Positions 42,948-51,274 of a stretch of DNA of 64,000 nt are shown here, piece by piece. Origin of the DNA: DASZUK01 sp035547695 (GTDB lineage: Bacteria > Actinomycetota > Acidimicrobiia > Acidimicrobiales > RAAP-2); assembly GCA_035547695.1 (NCBI GenBank), contig DASZUK010000049.1:41740-105739 (forward strand), read 5' to 3'. The notes under the pieces were generated by a model. That model did no database searches and was not told where the DNA came from. It saw nothing but the letters and a program-made list of their open reading frames with translations. The position numbers were made by a program, and so were the translations under genes. How positions within the stretch are numbered: position 1 is the stretch's first letter; every line of letters starts with the position of its first letter.

Positions 42948-43159
42948 TTTGTATTGACGGTGATTCGGCTGGGTACGGCCCAGGTCATCCAGGGGTGGAC
43001 TTATTGTCATGGGCAGCGCCTATCGGTTGACCGTTCGATTTGGGCCTGCGCTCTCGGTCCGCGCTGACGTAGTGGTGAGGACCGCTATTTCCGGTGCAGT
43101 CATCCCCAGCTACGAGTGCTGTTTGATGATCTTGGCGGTGCCTGGACGAGGCGTACCGC

Positions 43160-43324
43160 TCAAAAGGGAAGGGGGCCGAGCAGAGCCTGGGCGCGACTAA
43201 TCAGCTCGGCCAGCGCACTCATCACACCCATGCTGATCGGTTGGTCGGTCTCTGTTCCCGTGCGCCACTCGGTGTCGGTCTCCCTGCCGCCCAACCAGGC
43301 GGCAGTTCGGCCAGGGCTACCCAT
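43160..43324 (-). CDS. Possible small ORF
   Basis: 54 residues from ATG 43324 to TGA 43160. The C-terminal part, MGVMSALAELISRAQALLG, looks like a good amphipathic helix and the frame avoids rare codons, but there is no recognised family and no clear ribosome binding site. May be a remnant. Confidence 0.2.
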   Translation of the reverse strand: MGSPGRTAAWLGGRETDTEWRTGTETDQPISMGVMSALAELISRAQALLGPLPF

Positions 43325-43368
43325 TCGCCCTATTTTTTATTCCAGTAGATGGCGATAGCTGAGGAGGG

Positions 43369-43400
43369 CCTGAAAATCGAGATGCCTGAAAATCGAGATG
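43369..43400. repeat. 16-base tandem duplication
   Basis: CCTGAAAATCGAGATG occurs at 43369-43384 and again at 43385-43400 without spacing. It lies in the non-coding right flank of the island. Confidence 0.9.
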
Positions 43401-43597
43401 GTGGTGGACCAGGTAACGCATCCGCATGCCAAGGACCCCACGACAACGAAAACCGGGAGCCGATGAAGCGCTACAACGGTTCGTCAGGCTTCATGGGTTG
43501 GTGCGCATCATCGACAACCGCCGGGAGCGGGTTGCCCAGGCCCGCGCAGGCACCATTGTCCGATTCTGGTTGGAGGCGAGCTGGTGCAGTGTTACAA

Positions 43598-43711
43598 GTC
43601 GACCACGTCGTAGGACCACAGTTCGCTGTGGGTGGACACCGGCCGTGGCTCGCCGTCGGGTCCCGCCGCCGGCCGGTCGGCGCCGCGGTGGCCGTGGGCG
43701 AACGCCGGCGA
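43598..43711. repeat. 114-base direct repeat, copy A (truncated 3' end of the MhuD-like gene)
   Basis: Identical at 112 of 114 positions to 44552-44665, which is the 3' part of the intact MhuD-like gene. Copy A is only that gene's tail. Together they bracket the nucleotidyltransferase cassette (43714-44509). The right part of copy A (43692-43708) also matches 36536-36552 at the other end of the island. Confidence 0.9.
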
Positions 43712-43713
43712 TG

Positions 43714-44304
43714 TCAACCTTCAGTGGCCCGTAACTCCCCATCAGGAGTCATCCCGACCGTGCGTCTTGGGACTCTGGGGATCCAGGAGTCCCTGATCGC
43801 CCGCAATTCCGGGAGGGCCTCTCGATCCTTCGGGCGGTCGGCACGCTCCTTGGCGGCGATGATGTCCTCCAGGGCGGCGGCCCGGACGACGAAACCGTCG
43901 CCCTGGAGGACGGTGGCTCGCTGGACCAGTTCCTCGTACGGAGCCAGGTGGCCGTCGCTGGCTTCGAGGCCGGCCAGCACGTCGAACGGCCCGGCATCGG
44001 TCATCCAGGTGGACATGCCGGCCGACCGCAGGGTGACGCCGTCGATCTGGACCGGCAGCATCCGAGCCTCGGCGTCGGCCATGCCGGCGACCCGGAGGCG
44101 GGCGTTGAGCTCCCGCAGGGCGGTGGCCAGCCGGTCCAAGTTGGCCTGTTCTCGCCGGACGACACAGTCGGCGTCGTCGGTGGGTCGACTGGCTCCGTAG
44201 GCGACGGCGGCGGCGCCTCCGCACACCAGGTACTCGACGCCGTGCCGGTTGAGGGCGTCGATCAGGCGAGGAAGGTCGTGCGGCGGTCCGTCAAGCCCGG
44301 GCAT
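43714..44304 (-). CDS. Nucleotidyltransferase-like protein (toxin-antitoxin type)
   Basis: 196 residues from ATG 44304; GTG 44319 is possible. GVEYLVCGGAAAVAYGASRPTDDADCVVRRE carries the GG(S/A)...D-x-D nucleotidyltransferase motif (quoted in part; about residues 20-45), here with DDAD. The C-terminal VRAAALEDIIAAKERADRPKD helix is typical of AbiEii/MenT-like proteins. With the small overlapping gene upstream it looks like a toxin-antitoxin pair. G+C is high, unlike the island to the left. Confidence 0.65.
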   Translation of the reverse strand: MPGLDGPPHDLPRLIDALNRHGVEYLVCGGAAAVAYGASRPTDDADCVVRREQANLDRLATALRELNARLRVAGMADAEARMLPVQIDGVTLRSAGMSTWMTDAGPFDVLAGLEASDGHLAPYEELVQRATVLQGDGFVVRAAALEDIIAAKERADRPKDREALPELRAIRDSWIPRVPRRTVGMTPDGELRATEG

Positions 44305-44509
44305 CGGTGCTCGCCGCACCAGCGGACCGCTCGGCCTGGACCTCTTCCAGCCACTGGAGTACGGCCTCCCGGGAGTCCAGGCGTCGCCCGTCCAGGAGCA
44401 CCGTCACGTCGTCCTCCGTCGGGGGCTCCGCCTTCTCCATGGCGAGGAACCACTCCTCGGCGGTCATGACGGGCTGCACGGACATGTCCACCAGCGTACT
44501 GACGATCAA
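44291..44509 (-). CDS. Small partner of the nucleotidyltransferase (putative antitoxin)
   Basis: 72 residues. Contains MTAEEWFLAMEKAEPPTEDDVTVLLDG and RRLDSREAVLQWLEEVQAER; acidic and helical. Its 3' end overlaps the nucleotidyltransferase gene. Size, acidity and coupling fit an antitoxin. No DNA-binding motif is obvious. Confidence 0.6.
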   Translation of the reverse strand: MIVSTLVDMSVQPVMTAEEWFLAMEKAEPPTEDDVTVLLDGRRLDSREAVLQWLEEVQAERSAGAASTDARA

Positions 44510-44539
44510 GAGCCGCCGGGCCCCTGAGCGGCGGGTAGC

Positions 44540-44869
44540 CTATGACGACAGGTCGACCACGTCGTAGGACCACAGTTCGCTGTGGGTGGACACCGGCCGT
44601 GGCTCCCCGTCGGGGCCCGCCGCCGGCCGGTCGGCGCCGCGGTGGCCGTGGGCGAACGCCGGCGAGGTGGTCCAGGTCCGGAAGGATTCCTCGTCCTTCC
44701 ACCGGGTGATGACCAGCCAGGTGTCCCGGTCGTCGGTGGGCCGGAGCAGCTCGAACCCTTCGAACCCGGCGGCCTGGTCGACGGCCCCGGCCCGGGCGGC
44801 GAACCGGTGGGCCAGCTCGTCGCCGGACCCGGCCGGCACGGTGATGGCGTTGATGCGTACGACGGTCAT
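44540..44869 (-). CDS. MhuD-like haem-degrading monooxygenase (ABM fold)
   Basis: 109 residues from ATG 44869. VVRINAITVPAGSGDELAHRFAARA and GFEGFELLRPTDDRDTWLVITRWKDEESFRTW are close to the mycobacterial haem oxygenase MhuD, including the Asn in INAI. SPAFAHGHRG supplies the likely haem-ligand His. MhuD would open the haem ring and free iron. Its 3' part is duplicated at 43598-43711 and a piece recurs at 36536, so it looks like an insertion target. It follows the SDR of the monooxygenase operon. Confidence 0.75.
   Translation of the reverse strand: MTVVRINAITVPAGSGDELAHRFAARAGAVDQAAGFEGFELLRPTDDRDTWLVITRWKDEESFRTWTTSPAFAHGHRGADRPAAGPDGEPRPVSTHSELWSYDVVDLSS
44552..44665. repeat. 114-base direct repeat, copy B (within the MhuD-like gene)
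   Basis: The parent copy of the duplicated segment, within the 3' half of the intact gene. Bases 44646-44662 hold the 17-base core shared with 36536-36552 and 43692-43708. Confidence 0.9.
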
Positions 44870-44877
44870 GCCCCCCA

Positions 44878-45669
44878 TCACACACCGCGGAAGGTGGTCC
44901 GGGCCATCCGGTCCACCAGGCGGGCCGGCGCCAGCCGGTGCAGCCCCCAGCCGACCACCGCCTCGACGCCGACCGGGACCACCGGCCGGTCCCGGTCCAC
45001 GGCCCCGACGATGGCCCCGGCCACCAGGTCGGGGGAGTGGCCCTTCGAGAACAGCCGCTGCACCCGGGCCCGCCGCTCGGCGGTGGTCCCCCGGAACCGG
45101 GTGGCGGCGATGATGCCGGTGTCGATCACCCCGGGGCACACCACCGACACCCCCACCCCCGACGGGCCCCAATCGGCCCGCAGGCACTGCGACAGGGCCA
45201 GCACCGCGGCCTTGGTGGTCACGTACGCCGGCTCGGTGGCCCGGGGGGAGTAGGCCAGGCCGGACGACACGTTGACCACCTGGCCGCGGCCCCGGGCCAC
45301 CATGCCGGGCCCGAACACCTGGCAGCCGTGGACGACGCCCCGCAGGTTGACGGACAGGACCCAGTCCCAGTCCTCGTCGGTGGTGTCCAGGAACCGGCCG
45401 GTCAGGCCCACCCCGGCGTTGTTCACCAGCACCTCCGGGGTGCCCACCCGGTCGGCCAGGGCGGCCATGGCGTCCCGGTCGGCCACGTCCACCTGCTCGG
45501 CCTCCCCGCCGCAGTCCGCGGCCGTCGCCTTCGCCGCCACCCCGTCCACGTCCACCGCCACCACCCGGCAGCCCCTGGCCGCCAGGGCCAGCGCCGTGGC
45601 CCGGCCGATGCCGCCGCCGGCCCCGGTGACCACCGCCAGGGCGCCGGGCAGCCGCACCCGGCCGCTCAC
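44878..45669 (-). CDS. Short-chain dehydrogenase of the monooxygenase operon
   Basis: 263 residues from GTG 45669, which overlaps the monooxygenase stop as GTGA. TGAGGGIG, NNAGVGLTG, and catalytic VSSGLAYSP...AYVTTK are present; the long C-terminal part (RRARVQRLFSKGHSPDLVAGAIV) is typical of SDRs linked to BVMOs. It would act on the alcohol/ketone handled by the monooxygenase. Confidence 0.85.
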   Translation of the reverse strand: MSGRVRLPGALAVVTGAGGGIGRATALALAARGCRVVAVDVDGVAAKATAADCGGEAEQVDVADRDAMAALADRVGTPEVLVNNAGVGLTGRFLDTTDEDWDWVLSVNLRGVVHGCQVFGPGMVARGRGQVVNVSSGLAYSPRATEPAYVTTKAAVLALSQCLRADWGPSGVGVSVVCPGVIDTGIIAATRFRGTTAERRARVQRLFSKGHSPDLVAGAIVGAVDRDRPVVPVGVEAVVGWGLHRLAPARLVDRMARTTFRGV

Positions 45670-47366
45670 GGGTCCGCTCCCACCAGCCGGTCCGGCGTCT
45701 CCGCGGAGACGTCCCGGGCTGAACCCGGCGTCTCCGCGGAGACGTCCCGCGGCCGGGCGAGCGTCTCCGCGGAAACGCCCGTCTCGGCGCAAACGGCTGC
45801 CGCCAGGGCCGGAGCCCCGGCCGGCGCCGTCCGGGGCCGCCGGCCGGGCACCGTCCGGTAGGCGTCGGCGTCGAACCGGCGGAGGGCCCGGTGGAAGCTC
45901 CAACTGCTGCCCGGCCAGATGGCGATGTTCCGGCCGCGGTCGTCCAGGTAGTAGCTGCGGCAGCCGCCGTCGGTCCACACCGTGTCCCGGCTGGCCCGGT
46001 CCAGGCGGTCGGTCCACCGCTGCTGGGCCCCGGCGGTGACCTCCACCGAGGCCAGGTGGTGGCGCCGCATGTGGTGCAGGGCTCCCAGGACGTAGGCGAC
46101 CTGGGACTCGATGATGAACACGATGGAGGTGTGACCGAGGCCGGCGTTGGGGCCGACCATCAGGAACAGGTTGGGGAACCCGGCCACGGTGGTGCCCTTG
46201 TACGCCGACAGCCGGCCGGCCCAGGCGTCGGCCAGGGACACCCCGCCGATCCCGTGGGTGCGCTCGGCGGCGTCGTGGGCGGTGACGTCGAAGCCGGTGC
46301 CGAAGATGATGGTGTCCACCTCCCGCTCCTGGCCGCCGGCGGTCACCACCGACCGCTCCCGGACCTCGGCCACCGCGTCGGGGACCACCTCCACGTTGGG
46401 CCGGCACACCGCCGGGTAGTAGTCGCTGGAGATCAGGACCCGCTTGCAGCCCACCTGGTAGTCCGGGGTCAGCACCGCCCGCAACGCCGGGTCCGGCACC
46501 TGCCGGGCCAGGTGGGCCCGGGCCACCGCCGCGGGCAGCCGGCCGGCCAGCCGGCGGAACCGGTGGCCGACGAACCCCAGCACGTACCCCTCCCGGCCCC
46601 AGTAGACCGCGGCCCGGGCCGCCTGCTGGGCGGCCGGCGCGGCGGCGTACAGCCGGTGCTCGGCGGCGGTGAACGCCCGGTCCCGCCGCGGGATGATCCA
46701 GGGCGGCGTCCGCTGGAACACCGTCAGCGAGGCCACCTCCGGCTGGATCTGCGGCACGAACTGGATGGCGGAGGCTCCGGTGCCCACCACGGCCACCCGC
46801 TCCCCGGCCAACCGGTGGCCGTGGTCCCAGCGGGCGGAGTGGAACACCGTCCCGGTGAACCGGTCCAGCCCGGCCACCGCCGGCAGCTTCGGCTCGCTCA
46901 GCGGCCCACGGGCCGACACCAGCACCCGGGCGGTGCACCGCACCGTCTCGTGCCGCACCGTCTCGTGCCCTGCCGTCTCGCCGTCGCCGGGCACGGCCCG
47001 GTCGACGTCGAGCACCCAGTGCTGCGCCGCCTCGTCCCAGGCCGCCCGGGTGACGGTGTGCCCGAACCGGATGTGCGGCCGCACCCCGAACCGGTCGGCG
47101 CACCGCCGCAGGTACCCCTGGATCTCCGGCTGTGGCGAGAACGATCGGCTCCAGTCCGGGTTGGGGGCGAACGAGAACGAGTACAGGTTGGACGGCACGT
47201 CGCAGGCCGCCCCGGGGTAGGTGTTGTCCCGCCAGGTGCCCCCGACGTCGGCCCCCCGCTCCAGCACCACCAGGTCGGTGTGCCCGGCCCGGAGCAGCCC
47301 GGCCGCCATGCCGATGCCGGCGAACCCCGCCCCGACCACCGCCACGTCGACGTCGGTCCGGGTCAC
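45666..47366 (-). CDS. Baeyer-Villiger-type flavin monooxygenase
   Basis: 566 residues. FAD motif VVGAGFAGIGMAAGL, ERGADVGGTWRDNTYPGAACDVPSNLYSFSF (quoted in part) and a second nucleotide motif VVGTGASAIQFVP for NADPH are typical. The BVMO fingerprint region reads FHSARWDHGHRLAG, with the expected FxGxxxHxxxW shifted. It oxidises a ketone to an ester/lactone or hydroxylates. The C-terminal tail is a repeat of VSAET, coded by GTCTCCGCGGAGAC palindromes, and is low complexity. It overlaps the di-iron gene upstream. Confidence 0.88.
   Translation of the reverse strand: MTRTDVDVAVVGAGFAGIGMAAGLLRAGHTDLVVLERGADVGGTWRDNTYPGAACDVPSNLYSFSFAPNPDWSRSFSPQPEIQGYLRRCADRFGVRPHIRFGHTVTRAAWDEAAQHWVLDVDRAVPGDGETAGHETVRHETVRCTARVLVSARGPLSEPKLPAVAGLDRFTGTVFHSARWDHGHRLAGERVAVVGTGASAIQFVPQIQPEVASLTVFQRTPPWIIPRRDRAFTAAEHRLYAAAPAAQQAARAAVYWGREGYVLGFVGHRFRRLAGRLPAAVARAHLARQVPDPALRAVLTPDYQVGCKRVLISSDYYPAVCRPNVEVVPDAVAEVRERSVVTAGGQEREVDTIIFGTGFDVTAHDAAERTHGIGGVSLADAWAGRLSAYKGTTVAGFPNLFLMVGPNAGLGHTSIVFIIESQVAYVLGALHHMRRHHLASVEVTAGAQQRWTDRLDRASRDTVWTDGGCRSYYLDDRGRNIAIWPGSSWSFHRALRRFDADAYRTVPGRRPRTAPAGAPALAAAVCAETGVSAETLARPRDVSAETPGSARDVSAETPDRLVGADP
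45693..45775. repeat. Palindromic TCTCCGCGGAGA repeats in the monooxygenase tail
   Basis: The unit GTCTCCGCGGAGACGTCCCG occurs twice (about 45697-45716 and 45730-45749) and, degenerate, at about 45763-45778. Each unit contains the perfect palindrome TCTCCGCGGAGA. On the coding strand it specifies VSAET repeats at the protein's C-terminus. Confidence 0.75.
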
Positions 47367-48352
47367 GCCGCCGCCACCGGGTCCGCGTCCGCCGATGCGG
47401 CCGCCTCCGGCTCGGTGTCCCAGATCCGGAACGCCCGCCACAGCACCCGGGACACCGGGTTCAGCAGGCCGAGGTCGTCGCACAGCCGCCGTACCTTGGC
47501 CACCGACTGCCCCAGCAGTTGCCCCGCCCTGGCCGACCGCTGGGCCTCCCGGAGCACCGCCGGCGGGATGCCGTTGGCCCGGCCGAACGACCCCGACGGG
47601 TACAGCATCTGCCGGGCCATCACCCCCAGCAGCGCCGGGGTGGCCACCGCCAGCACCTGCCGGCGGCCCCACCCGAGGCGCGGCACCGTCTCCCGCAGGT
47701 ACCGCCGGGCGAACGACAGGTGCCGGGCCTCCTCGGTGACGTGGATGCGCATGATCCGTTCCACCAGCGGGTGGGCCACCCCGGCCCGCAGCCGCTGCCG
47801 CTGCACGTAGTCGATGGGGTCCTCGCCGCCGAGGACGAACAGGAAGAACAGCGGCGGGAACAGCCGGTTCAGCGGGATCACCGCAGCCTCGGCCAGCAGC
47901 TTCAGCGGCGCCGGCAGCCCCTTCACCCCCAGCCCGGTCCGGTTGACGAACTCCTGGAACATCATGGTGTGCTGCGACTCCTCGGCCACCTCGTGGTGGA
48001 GGAACCGGAACTCCGGCCGGCCGTTCGGCAACCGGTAGGCGTAGCCGAGCAGGCCGCGCTGCAGCACGTTCTCGAACTCCCAGCCCGTCCGCATGCCCAC
48101 CGCCACCCGGGACAGCCCGATCCGGGCCTGCACGTCCGGCGGTTGGGCCCGGTACCAGTCGGTGTCGGCCAGCGGGTCCATGTCCCACAGCACCCACCGC
48201 GGGTCGGCCGGGTCCACCGCCATGTCGTCGCCGTCCCAGTCCACGTCGCCGTAGGCGTCGAAGTGCTTGTCCGCCGCCTGCCGGCTCAGCCGCTCGACCT
48301 GGGCGGCGAACCCGCTGTCCGCAGTGCCGGTCGGGTTGAGGGTGACCGCCAT
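47363..48352 (-). CDS. AurF-like di-iron oxygenase
   Basis: 329 residues from ATG 48352 with AGGAGG upstream. Several ExxH motifs are present, including EFENVLQRG, HHEVAEESQHTMMFQEF and HVTEEARHLSFARRYL, the di-iron signatures of the AurF/DUF455 (p-aminobenzoate N-oxygenase) family. The first gene of a coupled operon with a flavin monooxygenase and an SDR, it may hydroxylate or N-oxidise the substrate. It is divergent from a MerR regulator. Confidence 0.82.
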   Translation of the reverse strand: MAVTLNPTGTADSGFAAQVERLSRQAADKHFDAYGDVDWDGDDMAVDPADPRWVLWDMDPLADTDWYRAQPPDVQARIGLSRVAVGMRTGWEFENVLQRGLLGYAYRLPNGRPEFRFLHHEVAEESQHTMMFQEFVNRTGLGVKGLPAPLKLLAEAAVIPLNRLFPPLFFLFVLGGEDPIDYVQRQRLRAGVAHPLVERIMRIHVTEEARHLSFARRYLRETVPRLGWGRRQVLAVATPALLGVMARQMLYPSGSFGRANGIPPAVLREAQRSARAGQLLGQSVAKVRRLCDDLGLLNPVSRVLWRAFRIWDTEPEAAASADADPVAAA

Positions 48353-48399
48353 GGGTGCCTCCTCGGTCGTGCTCCTGATCGCCCTAATACCCATCCGTA

Positions 48400-48428
48400 A
48401 CCGTAACAGTCATTACTGTCACAGTCAA
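48400..48428 (-). promoter_or_regulatory. Promoter with MerR-type operator for the monooxygenase operon
   Basis: On the minus strand TTGACT (48428-48423) and TACGGT (48405-48400) are separated by 17 bases. The spacer holds ACAGT-N4-ACTGT (48406-48419), a perfect inverted repeat. MerR-family activators bind between -35 and -10, and the divergent gene encodes one. Confidence 0.6.
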
Positions 48429-48440
48429 CTGTGGTAGAAG

Positions 48441-49241
48441 ATGCGGGTGGCCGACGAGCGGGAGTACCGGATCGACGAGCTGGCCCGGGAGGCCGGCACC
48501 ACGGTGCGCAACGTCCGGGCCTACCAGGACCGGGGGCTCATCCCGCCGCCCCGGCGGCAGGGCCGGCTCGGCATCTACTCCGACGCCCACCTGGCCCGGC
48601 TGCGGATGATCGGCACCATGCTGGACCGGGGGTACACCCTGGCCAACATCGCCGAGCTGGTGGCCGCCTGGGAGCAGGGCCAGGACCTGGGCGCCCTGCT
48701 CGGCTTCGAGGCCGCGGTGGCCGCTTCCTGGTCCGACGAGGCCCCGGTGGTGGTCACCGCCGGGGAGCTGGCCGAGCTGTTCGGCGACGACCGGACGGGC
48801 CACGGCGACGGCACGGGCCACGGCGACCGCGCCGCCCTGGTCGACTGGGCCGTCGCCGCCGGCCTGCTGCAGCCGGACGGCGACCGGTACCGGGTGGACA
48901 GCCCGACGGCCCTGGACCTCGGGGTGATGCTGGTCCGCGGCGGCGTCCCGGCCCGCGACGTGCTGGCCACCGGCGTGGACGTCCGCCGGCGGGTGGACGC
49001 GGTGGCCCGGTCCTTCGTCGACCTGGTCGAGACCCACCTGATCGAGCCGCTCGGTGACACCCTGCCGGCCGACCGGGTGCCGGAGCTGGCCGACCTCATC
49101 CGGGAGCTGCGGCCGCTGGCCAAGGCGTACGTCGACGCGGAGCTGTCCCTGGCCATGGAGCGGCACATCCGGGACCGGTTCGGGCGGCACCTGCAGCGGT
49201 TCGCCGATGCCCACCGGGCGGACGCTTCCGGGGAGGGTTGA
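48441..49241 (+). CDS. MerR-family transcriptional regulator
   Basis: 266 residues. N-terminal winged helix YRIDELAREAGTTVRNVRAYQDRGLIPPP and a coiled dimer helix (RLRMIGTMLDRGYTLANIAEL) are typical. The C-terminal 170 residues form a large helical ligand-binding domain (DAVARSFVDLVETHLIEPL). GHGDGTGHGD is a small repeat. Likely controls the divergent AurF-like/BVMO/SDR/MhuD-like operon through the palindrome at 48406-48419. The ligand is unknown. Confidence 0.88.
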   Translation: MRVADEREYRIDELAREAGTTVRNVRAYQDRGLIPPPRRQGRLGIYSDAHLARLRMIGTMLDRGYTLANIAELVAAWEQGQDLGALLGFEAAVAASWSDEAPVVVTAGELAELFGDDRTGHGDGTGHGDRAALVDWAVAAGLLQPDGDRYRVDSPTALDLGVMLVRGGVPARDVLATGVDVRRRVDAVARSFVDLVETHLIEPLGDTLPADRVPELADLIRELRPLAKAYVDAELSLAMERHIRDRFGRHLQRFADAHRADASGEG

Positions 49242-49245
49242 GGGC

Positions 49246-50097
49246 CTAGGGCCCGGCGGTGTACCGGGTGAGGACCCCGTACAGGTCCGGGCGGCGGTCC
49301 CGCAGCAACCCCCACCCGGCCCGGTCGGCCCGGGCCCGGTCCAGGTCGACGTCGGCCAGCAGGGTGTCGTCGGTGTCCCGGCCGGCCTCGGCCAGGGGCC
49401 GGCCGCGGTGGTCGACGACGAAGGACGACCCGTAGAAGGTCAGGTCCCCCTCGGTGCCGACCCGGTTGGCCGCGGCCACGGGGACGTGGTTGCAGACGGC
49501 GTGGCCGTCCATGGCCCGGCGCCACATGTCGGCGGTGTCGTTGCCGGCCTGGCTGCCCAGCTCGTTGCCGATGGCCGTCGGGTACAGCAGCAGGTCGGCC
49601 CCCATCAACGTCATCGCCCGGGCGCACTCCGGGAACCACTGGTCCCAGCAGATGCCGACCCCGAGGCGGCCGTGCCGGGTGCCCCAGACGCGGAACCCGG
49701 TGTCGCCGGGGGTGAAGTAGAACTTCTCCTCGTACCCCGGGCCGTCGGGGATGTGGGCCTTGCGGTACACCCCGCGGACCTCCCCGTCGTCCACCAGGGC
49801 GATCGAGTTGAAGTACACCGGGGCGGCGTGCTCGAAGAACGACACCGGCACCACCGCCCCGGTGCCGGCCGTCACCGCCTGCATGGCCCGCACCGCCGGG
49901 TTGGCGTCCACGGTGGTGGCCCAGGCGAAGTGGTCCTGGTCCTCGACCTGCGGGAAGTACCGGCTCTCGAACAGCTCCGGGCACAGCACCACCTGGGCGC
50001 CGGCGGCGATGGCGGCGGCGGCCGCGTCGACGGTGCCGGCGCAGTTGGCGGCCCGGTCGTCGCCGAAGGCCCGCTGGATGACCGCCAACGTCACCAC
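49246..50097 (-). CDS. aguB: N-carbamoylputrescine amidase
   Basis: 283 residues of the nitrilase superfamily. The triad is seen as Glu in CPELFESRYFP, Lys in YRKAHIPDGPG and Cys in ICWDQWFPE; FYGSSFVVDHRG is also characteristic. It hydrolyses N-carbamoylputrescine to putrescine, CO2 and ammonia. GTG 50097 or 50094 is the start. It is divergent from aguA, which makes its substrate, so the two complete agmatine to putrescine. Confidence 0.9.
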   Translation of the reverse strand: MVTLAVIQRAFGDDRAANCAGTVDAAAAAIAAGAQVVLCPELFESRYFPQVEDQDHFAWATTVDANPAVRAMQAVTAGTGAVVPVSFFEHAAPVYFNSIALVDDGEVRGVYRKAHIPDGPGYEEKFYFTPGDTGFRVWGTRHGRLGVGICWDQWFPECARAMTLMGADLLLYPTAIGNELGSQAGNDTADMWRRAMDGHAVCNHVPVAAANRVGTEGDLTFYGSSFVVDHRGRPLAEAGRDTDDTLLADVDLDRARADRAGWGLLRDRRPDLYGVLTRYTAGP

Positions 50098-50151
50098 CGT
50101 CTGGACAGTACCCGGTGGCGGGCCGGAGGCCGGGCGTGGCACCCTCGGGGG

Positions 50152-51261
50152 GTGACACCTGCCGGGCCGGTCCGGTCCACGCCGGCCGCCGACGGGTTCG
50201 CGATGCCGGCCGAGTGGGAGCCGCACGACGGCTGCTACATGGTGTGGCCGGAGCGCACCGACACCTGGCGGCTGGGGGCCAAGCCGGCCCAGGCCGCCTT
50301 CGCCGCGGTGGCCGCCGCAATCGGGGCCACCGAGCCGGTGACCATGCTGGCGTCGGCCCGGCAGTGGCGGCAGGCCCGGGCGGTGCTGCCGCCGACGGTC
50401 CGGGTGGTGGAGGCCACCACCGACGACGCCTGGGCCAGGGACACCGGGCCGACGTTCGTGGTGGACGCCGGCCGGACCGAGCGGCGCGGGGTGGACTGGG
50501 TGTTCAACGGCTGGGGCGGCCTGGACGGCGGGCTGCTGTTCCCGTGGGACCACGACGACCAGGTGGCCGCCAAGGTGTGCGACCTGGAGCGGGCCCCGCG
50601 GTACCGGGCGCCGCTGGTGCTGGAGGGCGGGTCGGTGCACGTCGACGGCGACGGCACCTGCCTGACCACCGCCGAGTGCCTGCTCAACCGCAACCGGAAC
50701 CCGGAGCTGTCCCGGGCCGACGTCGAGGGGCACCTGCGGGCGTACCTGGGGGTGGACGCCGTGGTGTGGCTGCCCCGGGGGGTGCCGTTCGACGAGACCG
50801 ACGGCCACGTCGACAACCTGGCCTGCTTCTGCGCCCCCGGCCGGGTGCTGCTGACCTGGACCGACGACCGGGCCGACCCGCTGTACGAGGTGGCCCGGGA
50901 CGCCCGGCGGGTGCTGGAGGGCACCACCGACGCCCGCGGCCGGTCCCTGGAGGTGGTGCCGGTGCCGGCCCCGGCGGTGGCGCCGATGACCGCCGAGGAG
51001 GCCGCCGGCGTCGACCGGTCCCCGGACGCCAAGCCCCGCACCGCCGGCGACCCGGTGGCCGCCTCCTACGTCAACTGCTACGTGGGCGACGGGGTGGTGG
51101 TGGCCCCGCTGGTCGACCCCGGGCACGACGAGGCGGCCGGCGCGGTGCTGGCCGCCCAGTTCCCCGGCCGCCGGGTGGTGGGGGTCCCCGCCCGCGAGAT
51201 CCTGCTCGGCGGCGGCGGCATCCACTGCATCACCCAACAGGTGCCGGCGGTGGCCCGGTAG
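50152..51261 (+). CDS. aguA: Agmatine deiminase
   Basis: 369 residues from GTG 50152. FAMPAEWEPHDGCYMVWPER, DDAWARDTGPTFV, GGSVHVDGDGT, DGHVDNLACF and the catalytic Cys in GGGGIHCITQQVP define the family. It converts agmatine to N-carbamoylputrescine plus ammonia. Divergent from aguB across a 54-base gap. Another ammonia-yielding C-N hydrolase, in keeping with this window. Confidence 0.92.
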   Translation: MTPAGPVRSTPAADGFAMPAEWEPHDGCYMVWPERTDTWRLGAKPAQAAFAAVAAAIGATEPVTMLASARQWRQARAVLPPTVRVVEATTDDAWARDTGPTFVVDAGRTERRGVDWVFNGWGGLDGGLLFPWDHDDQVAAKVCDLERAPRYRAPLVLEGGSVHVDGDGTCLTTAECLLNRNRNPELSRADVEGHLRAYLGVDAVVWLPRGVPFDETDGHVDNLACFCAPGRVLLTWTDDRADPLYEVARDARRVLEGTTDARGRSLEVVPVPAPAVAPMTAEEAAGVDRSPDAKPRTAGDPVAASYVNCYVGDGVVVAPLVDPGHDEAAGAVLAAQFPGRRVVGVPAREILLGGGGIHCITQQVPAVAR

Positions 51262-51274
51262 CCTCGGTCCCGGT

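Larger units (their letters stand above)
42780..43597. other. 818-base gap at the island end; no confident gene
   Basis: Low-G+C, mostly without convincing reading frames. It contains TTGACA on the minus strand (42900-42895), a possible -35 box for the operon below, and a perfect ATTACT-TAC-AGTAAT palindrome (42933-42947). A 54-residue minus-strand frame lies at 43160-43324, and a duplicated 16-mer at 43369-43400. A piece near 43440-43560 (+) reads LQRFVRLHGLVRIIDNRRERV and may be decayed coding DNA. No integrase or transposase is recognisable. Confidence 0.4.

Noticed and set aside
43340..43597. Degraded transposase or integrase at the island's right end
   Set aside because: A short segment looks coding-like, but no DDE, tyrosine or serine recombinase motif is visible.
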